Assembly (NCBI GenBank): GCA_017453465.1
Contig: JAFTEV010000101.1
Coordinates: 1-52,605 of the forward strand
Reading direction: 5' to 3'
DNA from: Bacteroidaceae bacterium
GTDB lineage: Bacteria > Bacteroidota > Bacteroidia > Bacteroidales > Bacteroidaceae
DNA: 52,605 nucleotides
The notes under the pieces were generated by a model. That model made no database searches, had not been told where the DNA came from, and was given only the letters and a program-made list of their open reading frames with translations. This document shows positions 23,851 through 32,784 of the stretch, piece by piece (the first letter of the stretch is position 1; each line of letters begins with the position of its first letter). A program made the translations under genes and the position numbers.

Positions 23851-26800
23851 TGTGTGGTGTTTTCTCCTGTGCTTCTGTTGTTTGGTGCTTAAAATTTCGG
23901 CACAGAGCCTGACCTTCGATTTCCACCAAGTGCCACTCTCCGAGGCCCTGTCTGCCATTGACCATGCTGCCGAGGACTACACGCTGACCTGCGTGCTGAG
24001 CGACCTGGAGCACCTGCGTGTATCGGCTCGCATCAAAGGGCTTACTGCCCCCGAAGCTGTGGAACGCCTCTGCAAGGGACAGCCCGTGAAGGTGAAGACG
24101 AAGGGCAACCAAATCTTCATTCAATACAGGAAAAAGAAAGACCGCACCATTGCCCTTTGGGGACACGTGCGCGACTCGTTCACCAAGCGCGGCATTCTGA
24201 ACGCCAAGATTACACTGACGACCGAAGAGGGCTTTGTGCTCGACACCATGCGCACGTGGAAACCCAACAACGACTTTGCAGATGCCGTCTATCGTTTCGA
24301 CGTGCCCGTTGCGCCGCAGAAGTATGTCATCATGGCCGAACATCCTGACTACGAGACCACCACTGTGGAGTACGACCTGCGCTACGTGGCTCGCAACACC
24401 TTCTTCGACGTGCCCCACCACTTCATGCCCCGTCGCAGCAGGAACTCGCTCCTGGGCGGGCAGTTGCAGGAAGTGGTTGTCAAGGCCACGAAGGTGCAGA
24501 TGGTCTATCGGGGCGACACCATCATCTACAACGCCGATGCCTTCAATGTGCCGGAGGGCAGTATGCTGGATGCCCTCATTCGCCAGATGCCAGGCACGGA
24601 ACTGAAAGAGAACGGCGAAATCTATGTGCATGGGCGCAAGATTGACTACCTCACGCTGAACGGCGAGGACTTCTTCAAGGGCAAGAACAAGGTGATGCTG
24701 GAGAATCTGCCCTACTATGTGGTGCAGAACATCAAGGTCTATGACCGCCAGACGGAGAAGAGCGAATGGCTGGGCACAAGCGATGGGCCGAAGGACTACG
24801 TGATGGATGTCACACTGAAGCGGGAGTACAACCGTGGCTACATGGCCAATGCCGATGCTGGCTGGGGCACACACGACCGCTACATGGGGAAACTCTTCGG
24901 CGCACGCTTCACCGACCACTCGCGCATAGTTGCCTTTGTCAATGCGAACAACACCAACGAGACGCGACAGCCAGGCATGGAGGGCGACTGGAATCCGGCC
25001 AAGGACATGGGGAACGGTGTGAGGAAATACACCGACGCTGGTGCCCTGTTGGAAATCAACGACAAGGAAAAGCGGTGGAAGGAGAGGGCTGGTGCTGAGC
25101 TTCAGTGGAGCAACAGCCAGGCAGATGTGCAAAGAGCCAGAAAGTATTTCCAGTCCGCCACGGGCAACTACACACGTCAGCACGTCAGAAACGACGGTCG
25201 CGACTTTCGGCTTGGTGCCCAGAATGTCTTCACTCTGCGGAAGCCTTTCTGGTGGAACAACACCCTGTACGGAAAGTATTTCCGCAACACCGTGGATGCC
25301 AGAAACCGCACAGCCCGTTTCCTGTCCGACCCCTCGCGTTTTGGTAACACGGTGCAGGTGCTCGACTCGCTGCTGGCCGACCAAAGCGGCAGCCAGCTGT
25401 TGCCCTTAGTGGTTAACTTTTCCGACATCGACGCACGCTTGCACTACAGCAGTTGGGAATTGCAATACGACTTCAACCTGGACTACAAATTTCCTTGGGG
25501 CGATGACTTCGAGCTGGCTGGCAACATAGATTACACACGCGACAAGACAGAAGAGGCCGAGCGGCAAATGGCCAGTGGTGCTACCTCGGACAACCGACAT
25601 TCCCACCTGTGGCAACGGGAAAGCGACTTCGACTGGTGGGTGCGGGCGAAATATACCATCCACACACTGGCCCGCTGGCATTACCGTGCTTTCTTGGCAT
25701 ATCAGCGACAGAACTTGCAGAACGACTATGACCGCTACCGCCTGGACCAGCTTCCGCACTGGTTTGAAGAGGCATACACACTGGAGGCTTTGCCCTCCAC
25801 CCGCGAGGCCATGCAGCAGGCACTCGACCAGACCAATGCCTTCAATCAGCACACCCAGAAACAGCACTGGACACCGGGCCTGTTTGTCTATTACGAAAAG
25901 GAAGGGAAGGAGGGCAGCACCCGATTTACCGTTGAACTGCCCCTGCACCTGGAGCGTGTCCACACAGACTATCGTTCAGCCCTGCTCGATACTGTCTCCA
26001 CCCGCCACTTCACTGTGCCCACGCCGCAAGTAGAATTGACGCTGAAATGGCACAACTTCGACCGCTACCTGTGGCTGAAGTACGGAACATCTTACAGCTT
26101 CCCCAACGACCTGACATGGATGGTGGCTTCGCGCAGGAGCACCAATCCGCTCTACGTCAGCCTGGGCAATCCCGACCTGAAACACACGTTCACGCACAAG
26201 TTTGTAGTGAACCTCTCCGACCGCGTGCGTGCCATCAATCAGACCACAACCTTCTCTGGCGGCCTCGACATTGTGCAGAACGCTGCGGCCAACGGGCGCA
26301 CTTACGACCCGCAGACGGGCATCACCACCAACCAGTATGAGAATGTCAGCGGCAACTGGTCGGCCTGGGCGCAGGTGCAGTGGGGACGCAACCTCGACAA
26401 GGCCAATCATTTCTACGTGGAGGTCTTCCCCGTGGCCAGCTTTGACCACAGTGTGGATATCTCCGCAGTCACGTCGGAAGCAGACCGTCTCAGCAAGGTA
26501 AACACCTGGACACTCAAGAACACGGCGAGACTGCGCTACCAGTACGACCAGTTTTCTGTGGGGATAAACTGCGCCGTCAAGTATCTTGCCTCACGTTCTG
26601 AGCGAGCACACTTTCAGCCACTGAACACGTGGGAATACAACTATGGCCTGACGGCACAATACACCTTTCCGTGGCGGTTGCAAGTGGCTACCGACCTAAA
26701 GATGTACAGTCGCCGAGGCTACACGGACAGCAGCATGAACGCAGACGAACTGGTGTGGAATGCCAGCCTGTCCTATCCCTTCTGGAAGAACCGCTTTGTC

Positions 26801-26956
26801 CTGCGCCTCGAAGGGTTCGACCTGCTCTCCAAGCTCTCCAATGTCTATTACAGCGTCAACGCACAGGGACAGACCGAGACGTGGCGCAACTGCGTGCCCT
26901 CCTACGTGATGCTCCACCTGCAATGGAAGTTCAACCATATACCAAAGAAAAAGTAG
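23843..26956 (+). CDS. Outer-membrane beta-barrel receptor with STN signalling domain
   Basis: A 1037-aa receptor starting at ATG 23843, which overlaps the anti-sigma stop. Signal peptide 1-20. The STN (secretin/TonB short N-terminal) domain at about 21-92 begins LTFDFHQVPLSEALSAIDHAAEDY. A carboxypeptidase-like beta domain lies at about 100-200. A plug-like region at about 208-310 includes QEVVVKATKVQMVYRGDTIIYNADAF and MLDALIRQMPGTELKENGEIYVHGRKI. The barrel follows. In Fec-type systems the STN domain contacts the anti-sigma factor when ligand binds. The ligand is unknown. A terminator follows at 27009. Confidence 0.88.
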   Translation: MNNVWCFLLCFCCLVLKISAQSLTFDFHQVPLSEALSAIDHAAEDYTLTCVLSDLEHLRVSARIKGLTAPEAVERLCKGQPVKVKTKGNQIFIQYRKKKDRTIALWGHVRDSFTKRGILNAKITLTTEEGFVLDTMRTWKPNNDFADAVYRFDVPVAPQKYVIMAEHPDYETTTVEYDLRYVARNTFFDVPHHFMPRRSRNSLLGGQLQEVVVKATKVQMVYRGDTIIYNADAFNVPEGSMLDALIRQMPGTELKENGEIYVHGRKIDYLTLNGEDFFKGKNKVMLENLPYYVVQNIKVYDRQTEKSEWLGTSDGPKDYVMDVTLKREYNRGYMANADAGWGTHDRYMGKLFGARFTDHSRIVAFVNANNTNETRQPGMEGDWNPAKDMGNGVRKYTDAGALLEINDKEKRWKERAGAELQWSNSQADVQRARKYFQSATGNYTRQHVRNDGRDFRLGAQNVFTLRKPFWWNNTLYGKYFRNTVDARNRTARFLSDPSRFGNTVQVLDSLLADQSGSQLLPLVVNFSDIDARLHYSSWELQYDFNLDYKFPWGDDFELAGNIDYTRDKTEEAERQMASGATSDNRHSHLWQRESDFDWWVRAKYTIHTLARWHYRAFLAYQRQNLQNDYDRYRLDQLPHWFEEAYTLEALPSTREAMQQALDQTNAFNQHTQKQHWTPGLFVYYEKEGKEGSTRFTVELPLHLERVHTDYRSALLDTVSTRHFTVPTPQVELTLKWHNFDRYLWLKYGTSYSFPNDLTWMVASRRSTNPLYVSLGNPDLKHTFTHKFVVNLSDRVRAINQTTTFSGGLDIVQNAAANGRTYDPQTGITTNQYENVSGNWSAWAQVQWGRNLDKANHFYVEVFPVASFDHSVDISAVTSEADRLSKVNTWTLKNTARLRYQYDQFSVGINCAVKYLASRSERAHFQPLNTWEYNYGLTAQYTFPWRLQVATDLKMYSRRGYTDSSMNADELVWNASLSYPFWKNRFVLRLEGFDLLSKLSNVYYSVNAQGQTETWRNCVPSYVMLHLQWKFNHIPKKK

Positions 26957-27008
26957 CAAGACGCAAATGTCTCGCTACCAGAATGGAAAGATTAGTTAAG
27001 CAAGCGGG

Positions 27009-27043
27009 CTCACGCTGTCGAGATGACAGCGTGAGTCTTTTCT
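27009..27043. terminator. Terminator after the receptor operon
   Basis: CTCACGCTGTC (27009-27019) pairs with GACAGCGTGAG (27025-27035) and is followed by TCTTTTCTT. It is probably used by the plus-strand operon. The 3' end of the convergent GH97 gene lies within its T-run. Confidence 0.9.
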
Positions 27044-29058
27044 TATTCCTTGATGAGCTTCATGGCCAATCCGCCGCCGCTGGCGAGGTGAATGGTCTGC
27101 GGAGCTGAAGGGGCGTGGAGTGTGGTCTGCTGTTGCCGGTAGTCGGTGGCTGTGTGGTCGGCGTTGGGGCCGTCGGCAAAGGTGGTGACGCGGTAGTTGC
27201 CGGCGGGCAGGAAACTAAGGTCCAGCTGGATGTCGTGTGCGTCCCAGTTGGTCTGTGCGCCGATGTACCAGTCATTGCCCTGGCGACGGGCAATGACGAT
27301 GTATTGTCCCATCTTGCCGTCGATGCAGCACATTTCGTCGTAGGTGGTTGGCAGCGAAGCAATGAAGTCGGTGCAGGGCTGCTCCTGCATGTAGGCAGTG
27401 GGATTGTCGGCCAGCATGGTGAGCGGACTTTCGTGGACGATGTAGCAAGCCAGCTGGTGGCAGCGTGTGCCCATCGTCAGGGGATTGTTGTAGATGGGCT
27501 GGAAGTCGGCTCGTGTGGCGTTGCGCATTCCGCCGGGGGTGAAATCCACTGGGCCAACCATGCCACGGATGTAGGGGAAGGTAACGTCATACTGCGGCAT
27601 GTCCTTGCTGGGCACATTGGCAGCCTTGTCGCGCTCGGTCCATTTCACTTCTTCCATGCCAAAGACAGCCTCGAAGTTGATGACGTTGGGCCATGTGCGG
27701 GTGATGCCCTGTGGGGCAAAGATGCCGTGATAGTCGAGCACCAGGTGGCTCTCGGCGCAGCGGCGTGCTATGCGGTAAATCATGTCGGTGGCCTCCTGGT
27801 CGTAGCGGTCCATGAAATCTACTTTGAAGCCCTTGATGCCCATGGCTGCATATCGGCTGCAAGCCTCGTCCAGCTGTGCGTCGAGCACATTGAAGACTGT
27901 CCAGAGGATGATGCCCACACCGCGCTGCTGACCATACTGCACCAGTTCGGGCAGGTTGAGCGCAGGAATCACGCTGAGCATGTCGCCGCTCTTGGGATTG
28001 TACCAGCCCTCGTCCAGAATGATGTACTGCAAGTGGTTCTTGGCTGCGAAGTCGATGTAATACTTATAGGTGTCTTGATTGATGCCAGCCTTGAAGGAGA
28101 CACCCGCAATGCCCCAGTCGTTCCACCAGTCCCAAGCCACCTTGCCGGGCCGAATCCAGCTCTGGTCGCCCTTAATGCGGCTGGGGGAAGCCAGCTGATA
28201 GGCCAGTGTGTGGGTGGGCATTTCGGTGTCGCTGTGGGTGATGGCCACCACACGCCAAGGGAAGGTGCGATTGCCGCGCCCCTGTGCTATGTACTTTTCG
28301 GTTTCCTTCACGTACTTCTGCACACGCCAGGGGTAGTAGTCGAAAGTCTTGGGGTAGGGGGCAAAGCAGCCTTGCAGACCGTATGTGCCCTTGCCGTTTG
28401 CTGGCAGCAGAAACATGCCAGGGTAGCTTTCCACATCGGTCTCGAAGAGGGTCACCTTGGCCGTGCCGCAGTCAACCGTTGCTGGCAAGAAGGCTTCGAG
28501 ATGTTGGGTCTGCGAGAGTGGAGCCACATCGTAGGTTGCCTGAAAAGCCATCGCCTTGGGATTCTTTGGGTTGGTGGAGTAGGGCAGGTAGGCAGTGTGG
28601 TCGGCACTGAAGTTGAATTGCGCCACCTCGTTCAGCACCTTCCAGTCTTTCTTTGTGGCGGTGGTGAAAAATCGGTAGGCCACGCCGCTGTTGTAGGCAC
28701 GGAACTCCACGTTCACGCCGTTTCGGTTCTTCACAACGACTTGGTTGTATTCGTCGTCGAAGGTGGTGAACTTGTAGTTCGTTGCATTAAAATGTTCCTT
28801 CACCCGTTTCGGGGCGGAGACTGCGGTGTATTTCCCTTCGGCCACGCCCTCGAACTGCAGGGCAATGGCGTTATCTTTAGCGTAGATGGTGCCTGCTTCC
28901 GTAATGCTGTAAGTCAGCAGTCCGTTGCTGGCCTGGATGCTGATGTTCAGTCTGCCGTCGGGCGAGGTGAAAGTTCTCTCCAAGCCTTCCCCCTTTGGGG
29001 TGGCTTTCAGTGACAAAGTGGTTGCCAGCAAGAAGAGGATGGTAGATAGATGTTTCAT
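27043..29058 (-). CDS. GH97 glycoside hydrolase, retaining type (probable alpha-galactosidase)
   Basis: A 671-aa exported GH97 enzyme. Signal peptide 1-19, N-terminal beta-sandwich to about 270, (beta/alpha)8 barrel 270-560, C-terminal beta domain. Barrel motifs include GKVAWDWWNDWGIAGVSFKAG, YIILDEGWY, GFKVDFMDRYDQ and INFEAVFGMEEVKW. In the family, retaining members (as in BtGH97b, nucleophile Asp415) have Asp in the KVDFMD strand, whereas the inverting SusB type lacks it; here this Asp is residue 414. That favours a retaining alpha-galactosidase over an alpha-glucosidase. It is not in a Sus-like locus; its neighbours are a metalloprotease-like gene upstream and the receptor operon. Confidence 0.88.
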   Translation of the reverse strand: MKHLSTILFLLATTLSLKATPKGEGLERTFTSPDGRLNISIQASNGLLTYSITEAGTIYAKDNAIALQFEGVAEGKYTAVSAPKRVKEHFNATNYKFTTFDDEYNQVVVKNRNGVNVEFRAYNSGVAYRFFTTATKKDWKVLNEVAQFNFSADHTAYLPYSTNPKNPKAMAFQATYDVAPLSQTQHLEAFLPATVDCGTAKVTLFETDVESYPGMFLLPANGKGTYGLQGCFAPYPKTFDYYPWRVQKYVKETEKYIAQGRGNRTFPWRVVAITHSDTEMPTHTLAYQLASPSRIKGDQSWIRPGKVAWDWWNDWGIAGVSFKAGINQDTYKYYIDFAAKNHLQYIILDEGWYNPKSGDMLSVIPALNLPELVQYGQQRGVGIILWTVFNVLDAQLDEACSRYAAMGIKGFKVDFMDRYDQEATDMIYRIARRCAESHLVLDYHGIFAPQGITRTWPNVINFEAVFGMEEVKWTERDKAANVPSKDMPQYDVTFPYIRGMVGPVDFTPGGMRNATRADFQPIYNNPLTMGTRCHQLACYIVHESPLTMLADNPTAYMQEQPCTDFIASLPTTYDEMCCIDGKMGQYIVIARRQGNDWYIGAQTNWDAHDIQLDLSFLPAGNYRVTTFADGPNADHTATDYRQQQTTLHAPSAPQTIHLASGGGLAMKLIKE

Positions 29059-29059
29059 G

Positions 29060-29165
29060 GAATTAGGAATTAGGAATGTGGAATTAGGAATGTGGAATTA
29101 GGAATGGCTACTGTGTGTTTTTCAGTATCAATTCCTCATTCCTAATTCCTCATTCCTAATTGATT
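29060..29165. repeat. Inverted tandem array of GGAATTAGGAATGTG
   Basis: The left arm 29060-29105 contains repeated AATTAGGAAT words with about 15-bp spacing. The right arm 29131-29165 contains the reverse complement (ATTCCTAATTCCTCATTCCT). The loop is about 25 nt. It fills the gap just upstream of the GH97 start and resembles in design the elements at 17321-17422 and 30486-30597. Confidence 0.9.
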
Positions 29166-29173
29166 GTGAGTTG

Positions 29174-30400
29174 TCATTTGATTTTATACTTGTAAACACG
29201 GCGGGCTTCTTCTTTGTGTTCGTAGGGATTGCCCACAATGGGTTTGTAACCGTCCTTCGGGTAAGCCACGATGACACGGTACAGTTTTTCCGTGTCTTCG
29301 GGCACCTTGAACTGTGTCTTGCCGCTGGTCACAATGCCTGAGTAGGTGGCCTGGGCGTTCTTGCGGGCTGCAACCAGCTGGTAGGCAAAGCCGTCGTTCT
29401 CCGTTTCTGGCTTAATGCTCATTGTGGCTTTCTTGCCTTTGATTTCCATGGGAATGACGTTCACGCCGTAGGTCATCAGTGGCCCGTCGTTCACCAGCTG
29501 GTTGGCGTACTTCTTGCACACCTCATGCACACGCGGATAGTCGAAGGTGATGAGTCGGCTGTAGGCATCGCAGATTTCCTTGGCAAACTGCTCCTCGTCC
29601 AGCCCGAACTTGCGCATGTAGGTCTGTGCTGGGTCTTCGCCCCGTTTGCCTTCGCGGAAGAGGTCGGCAATCACGGTTTTGCCGTGCTTCTCGCTCCAGT
29701 ATTCCAGCACGTAGGGCGAATGGTAGATGTTTTCGCCAGCCAGGAATGGCAGGTTTGCCCCTTCGATGAAGCCCTTCCAGTGGAAATACTCGTCGTCAAT
29801 CCAGTGCGGATTCACCTGCCAGAGCATCCACTGGCTGGTCATCTCGAAGATGCCGCCTCCGCCCCAGCTCTGCCCCGTGCCGTCGCTGCCAATCTGACTT
29901 TGGAACGAATGGCCTATTTCGTGGGCGATGGCATTCAGGTTTTTGTCCTTCACGCGGTTGGGCGCAATCCACAGCGCGCCAATGGTCTCGTCGTAGTCGC
30001 CGCCGTATGCCGTGCCCTCCAGCGAGTAGTTCAGCATGGCCATCATGCGATATTTCTCCGACTTGCTGCCTGGCAAGACGAAACGCAGACTATCCTTGTA
30101 GAAGCTGTAGAACTGCTCCAGCTTGGTGGTCAGGTTCTGCAGGTCCACCGTCATGTCAGTGCCCTCCAGCTGTGGAGCCTTGCTTAGGTCGCGGCCAAAG
30201 CCCTTCTCCCAGAACACCACGAAGTTGGGCGTTGTGGCCATGCGGTAATAGCTCCACTGCGAATCCTCCTTTGTGAAGTCATTCTCCCTTAAATCCTTCG
30301 GAATGTAAATCTCTTTTCCCGTCGGCAACTGATAGTCCTGTGCCGACACACTTAGGCAGAAAGCTGCACACAGCACACTGCCCAGCAGATGTTTTCTCAT
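29174..30400 (-). CDS. Secreted zinc-metallopeptidase-like protein (DUF6055-type)
   Basis: A 408-aa exported protein. Signal peptide 1-20 (ends SVSAQ). The zincin motif HEIGH (residues 160-164) lies in NAIAHEIGHSFQSQIG, preceded by GGDYDETIGALWIAPNRV and followed by GGGGIFEMTSQWMLWQ, with Glu as a possible third ligand. The C-terminal part (about 300-408) is beta-rich. The order of motifs fits the DUF6055 group of secreted, probably proteolytic proteins in Bacteroidales. It has its own promoter box at 30450. Activity and substrate are unknown. Confidence 0.75.
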   Translation of the reverse strand: MRKHLLGSVLCAAFCLSVSAQDYQLPTGKEIYIPKDLRENDFTKEDSQWSYYRMATTPNFVVFWEKGFGRDLSKAPQLEGTDMTVDLQNLTTKLEQFYSFYKDSLRFVLPGSKSEKYRMMAMLNYSLEGTAYGGDYDETIGALWIAPNRVKDKNLNAIAHEIGHSFQSQIGSDGTGQSWGGGGIFEMTSQWMLWQVNPHWIDDEYFHWKGFIEGANLPFLAGENIYHSPYVLEYWSEKHGKTVIADLFREGKRGEDPAQTYMRKFGLDEEQFAKEICDAYSRLITFDYPRVHEVCKKYANQLVNDGPLMTYGVNVIPMEIKGKKATMSIKPETENDGFAYQLVAARKNAQATYSGIVTSGKTQFKVPEDTEKLYRVIVAYPKDGYKPIVGNPYEHKEEARRVYKYKIK

Positions 30401-30449
30401 ACTGTAAACGCAATCAAAAATTATTTTATTTTAAAATTGATTTTGTGCG

Positions 30450-30457
30450 CAAATGTA
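30450..30457 (-). promoter_or_regulatory. -7 box of the zincin gene
   Basis: TACATTTG on the minus strand, 50 bp before the ATG at 30400. Confidence 0.65.
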
Positions 30458-30485
30458 ATAAGAATAATTGAACTCCACAACTTTT

Positions 30486-30597
30486 AATTAACAATTAACA
30501 ATTAAACAATTCACGATTAACAATTCACAATTTGAGTATGGACAAGCAAGCCACAGATACTCAATTGTGAATTGTGAATTGATTAATTGGTAATTAG
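30486..30597. repeat. Inverted array of AATTAACAATTCAC-type words
   Basis: The left side (30486-30540) repeats AATTAACAATTAACAATT and ends ACAATTCACAATTTGAGTAT. The right side (30557-30597) reads ATACTCAATTGTGAATTGT and continues with AATTGATTAATT, giving a near-perfect hairpin of about 20 bp with further matches. It lies just after the stop of the ccsBA-like gene and may act as a terminator for that operon. Confidence 0.85.
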
Positions 30598-30600
30598 AGT

Positions 30601-32751
30601 TTAAGCGTAGCTGTGCATTCCGCCGAGGAAGAAGTTTACGCCGAAGTAGGTCATGAGGATGGTGAGGAAGGAGAAGAGTAGGTAGAGGTGGTAGTGGCGC
30701 GGACTGCGGAACCAGGTGAAGGAAGTGCTGTGGAGGGGCACTGCATAGACCATCATGGTGATGAGAGCCCAGACTTCCTTGGGGTCCCAGCCCCAGTAGC
30801 GACCCCATGAGACGTTGGCCCAGATTGCTCCGATGAAGATGCCGGCGGAGAGCAGGGCGAGGGCGGGGTAGAGCAAGAGGAGGCTGAGCTGGTGCATTTC
30901 GTCGGCTTTGCTGGAAACCAATAGGCCGTAGGCAGCACAGGCTGCGGTGATGGCGAGCAAGGCGTAGGCCATCATGACGGCACTGACGTGGATGCTGAGC
31001 AATGGGGATGAGAGGACGGGCATGATGTTGCTAATCTTCGGGTCCATTTGTCCCAGATGGCTGACAAGCAAGAGGAAGCCCGCCAGCAAAAGGCCAAAAC
31101 TGAGCACAACAGGGAAGCGGCGATAGGACAACAGGGATGCGAGCATGACGGCCCAGGCCATCACCAGCATGGTTTCGTAGCCGTTTGACATGGGGACTGT
31201 GCCGCTCACCATCCAGCGCAGGGCGAGGCAGAGCGTGAGCATGAGGAACGAAAGACGAATGACGAATGACGAAATCCGAAAGACCCAACGGTGGCGCAGG
31301 AAGGAGAGCAGTCCCACCGTGAGGCACAGCATGAAGAGCACCGTGGCAAAGGGCACGGCGTTGTAGAGGCGTTCTGCCTGGAGCCGCACAGATGACGGTA
31401 TGTCGGCGGCACCGTAGGTTTGCTGGTATTTCAGCATCTTGGCGAGCATTTCCTCGGCTGTGTCGGTCTGGCCGTCGCGATAATAGGAACCGAGCAGCGA
31501 AAGGGCATTGGCAAAGTATGCACTGCGGTCTGGCTCAATGCCGCTGGGCAGCGGGTCGGCTGGGGCATACCAGTTGCCTCGGTAGGGAAAGATTTTCAGC
31601 AGACGGCCATGGGTGAGCTGCATGATGAGCATGAGCTTCTCGTCCAGCTTCATCACGTCCTGGTGCAGTTTGTCGCTGTTGCCCATGAAGTATTCCTGAA
31701 TGGCAGGGCCAAGGATGTACTGGTGGGAATCGCTGCTGAAAAGCATTGCCACCGAGACGTATGCGGGCAGACCGAAGTGCTGCTGAACGGCTTTCGACTT
31801 GACACGAATCACGGGTTCGCGTTCCCATTCATCTTTATAAAAAAGGAAACCTGCCAAGACCTGTTCGGCAGTGTAGTCCTGGTAGTGCCGCTTACCATAA
31901 AGCTTGCGCGTGAAGTCCAGTGCCTGGGTTTGCAGGGGGCAGATGCGGTCGGCGTAGAGCACATTGAGACGGCCCAGCTGGTCGGCTTGTTCAGCGGAAA
32001 GGCTCGTCTGCGCCGTGGTGCTTCCACAGCCCATGCCCCACAGGAGCACAGCCAGAAGTGCCGACTGCTTCAGTGACGGAGCGGAGAGAATGTGGCGGAA
32101 ACGTCCCTTGGGGTCAATGAGCATCCAGAGCCAACTAATGAAGAGCAGGGCGTAACCCAAGTAGGTGACGGGTATGCCCCAAGGGTCGCAATTGACAGAG
32201 AGAGTTGTGCCCTGCATGTCATCGTCGTAACTGCTCTGGTAGAGCCGCATATTGCCAGCGGTGTATATGTTGTTCATCGATACTTGCCCCTTGCGGCTAC
32301 CGTCTTTGTCCTTGATGGTGAAGTGGGAAATGTAGTCGGCGGCAGCCTGTGTGCCGTTGTAGTATCTGATGGAAAAGGTGTCGAGTTGGATGGTGAACGG
32401 CAGTGACTTCGCTTCGTGAAGGCCGTCGGGAGATTCTATTACGCAAGCAGATTGAATTTCACCCTTGCGTAGGTGAATGTAGCCTTGCCAGGCAGTGAGG
32501 TGGGTAAGCAGTGCGCCCAGCAGGATGATGAGCAGCGAGGCGTGCAGGGCCAGTGTGTTCAGCCGCCGAATCTTGCGCCTGAGGATGTAGGCAATGGCTG
32601 ACACTGCCATCAGCATCCACAGCAGACAGAACCACCATGAGCCGTAGATGCTCTGCTGTACAAAGCCAGTGCCTCGGTACTTTTCTATGAAAGTAGCCAT
32701 AGCCATCACAAGGATGACTATGGCATAGAGAGAAAATGTTATACGCTTCAT
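30601..32751 (-). CDS. Cytochrome c biogenesis protein, fused ResB/CcsA (CcsBA) type
   Basis: A 716-aa inner-membrane protein of System II cytochrome c maturation, which exports heme and attaches it to CxxCH motifs. The ResB/CcsB-like half has transmembrane segments at about 5-25, 35-58, 65-85 and near 205, with a periplasmic domain. The CcsA half carries its WWD heme-handling motif WGRYWGWDPKEVWAL at about residues 648-662, and several membrane helices with conserved His. A long periplasmic insert (about 235-455) lies between the halves. It is the last gene of an operon with the di-heme cytochrome upstream, which is its obvious client. Confidence 0.9.
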   Translation of the reverse strand: MKRITFSLYAIVILVMAMATFIEKYRGTGFVQQSIYGSWWFCLLWMLMAVSAIAYILRRKIRRLNTLALHASLLIILLGALLTHLTAWQGYIHLRKGEIQSACVIESPDGLHEAKSLPFTIQLDTFSIRYYNGTQAAADYISHFTIKDKDGSRKGQVSMNNIYTAGNMRLYQSSYDDDMQGTTLSVNCDPWGIPVTYLGYALLFISWLWMLIDPKGRFRHILSAPSLKQSALLAVLLWGMGCGSTTAQTSLSAEQADQLGRLNVLYADRICPLQTQALDFTRKLYGKRHYQDYTAEQVLAGFLFYKDEWEREPVIRVKSKAVQQHFGLPAYVSVAMLFSSDSHQYILGPAIQEYFMGNSDKLHQDVMKLDEKLMLIMQLTHGRLLKIFPYRGNWYAPADPLPSGIEPDRSAYFANALSLLGSYYRDGQTDTAEEMLAKMLKYQQTYGAADIPSSVRLQAERLYNAVPFATVLFMLCLTVGLLSFLRHRWVFRISSFVIRLSFLMLTLCLALRWMVSGTVPMSNGYETMLVMAWAVMLASLLSYRRFPVVLSFGLLLAGFLLLVSHLGQMDPKISNIMPVLSSPLLSIHVSAVMMAYALLAITAACAAYGLLVSSKADEMHQLSLLLLYPALALLSAGIFIGAIWANVSWGRYWGWDPKEVWALITMMVYAVPLHSTSFTWFRSPRHYHLYLLFSFLTILMTYFGVNFFLGGMHSYA

Positions 32752-32784
32752 GATTAGCTAAACGCTAAACGCTTATTCTTTATT

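Noticed and set aside
23783-25384. 533-codon minus-strand ORF
   Set aside because: Antisense shadow of the STN receptor gene.
27115-29013. 632-codon plus-strand ORF
   Set aside because: Antisense shadow of the GH97 gene. High GC at third codon positions suppresses stop codons on the opposite strand; its protein has no domain and is rich in Val, Gly and His.
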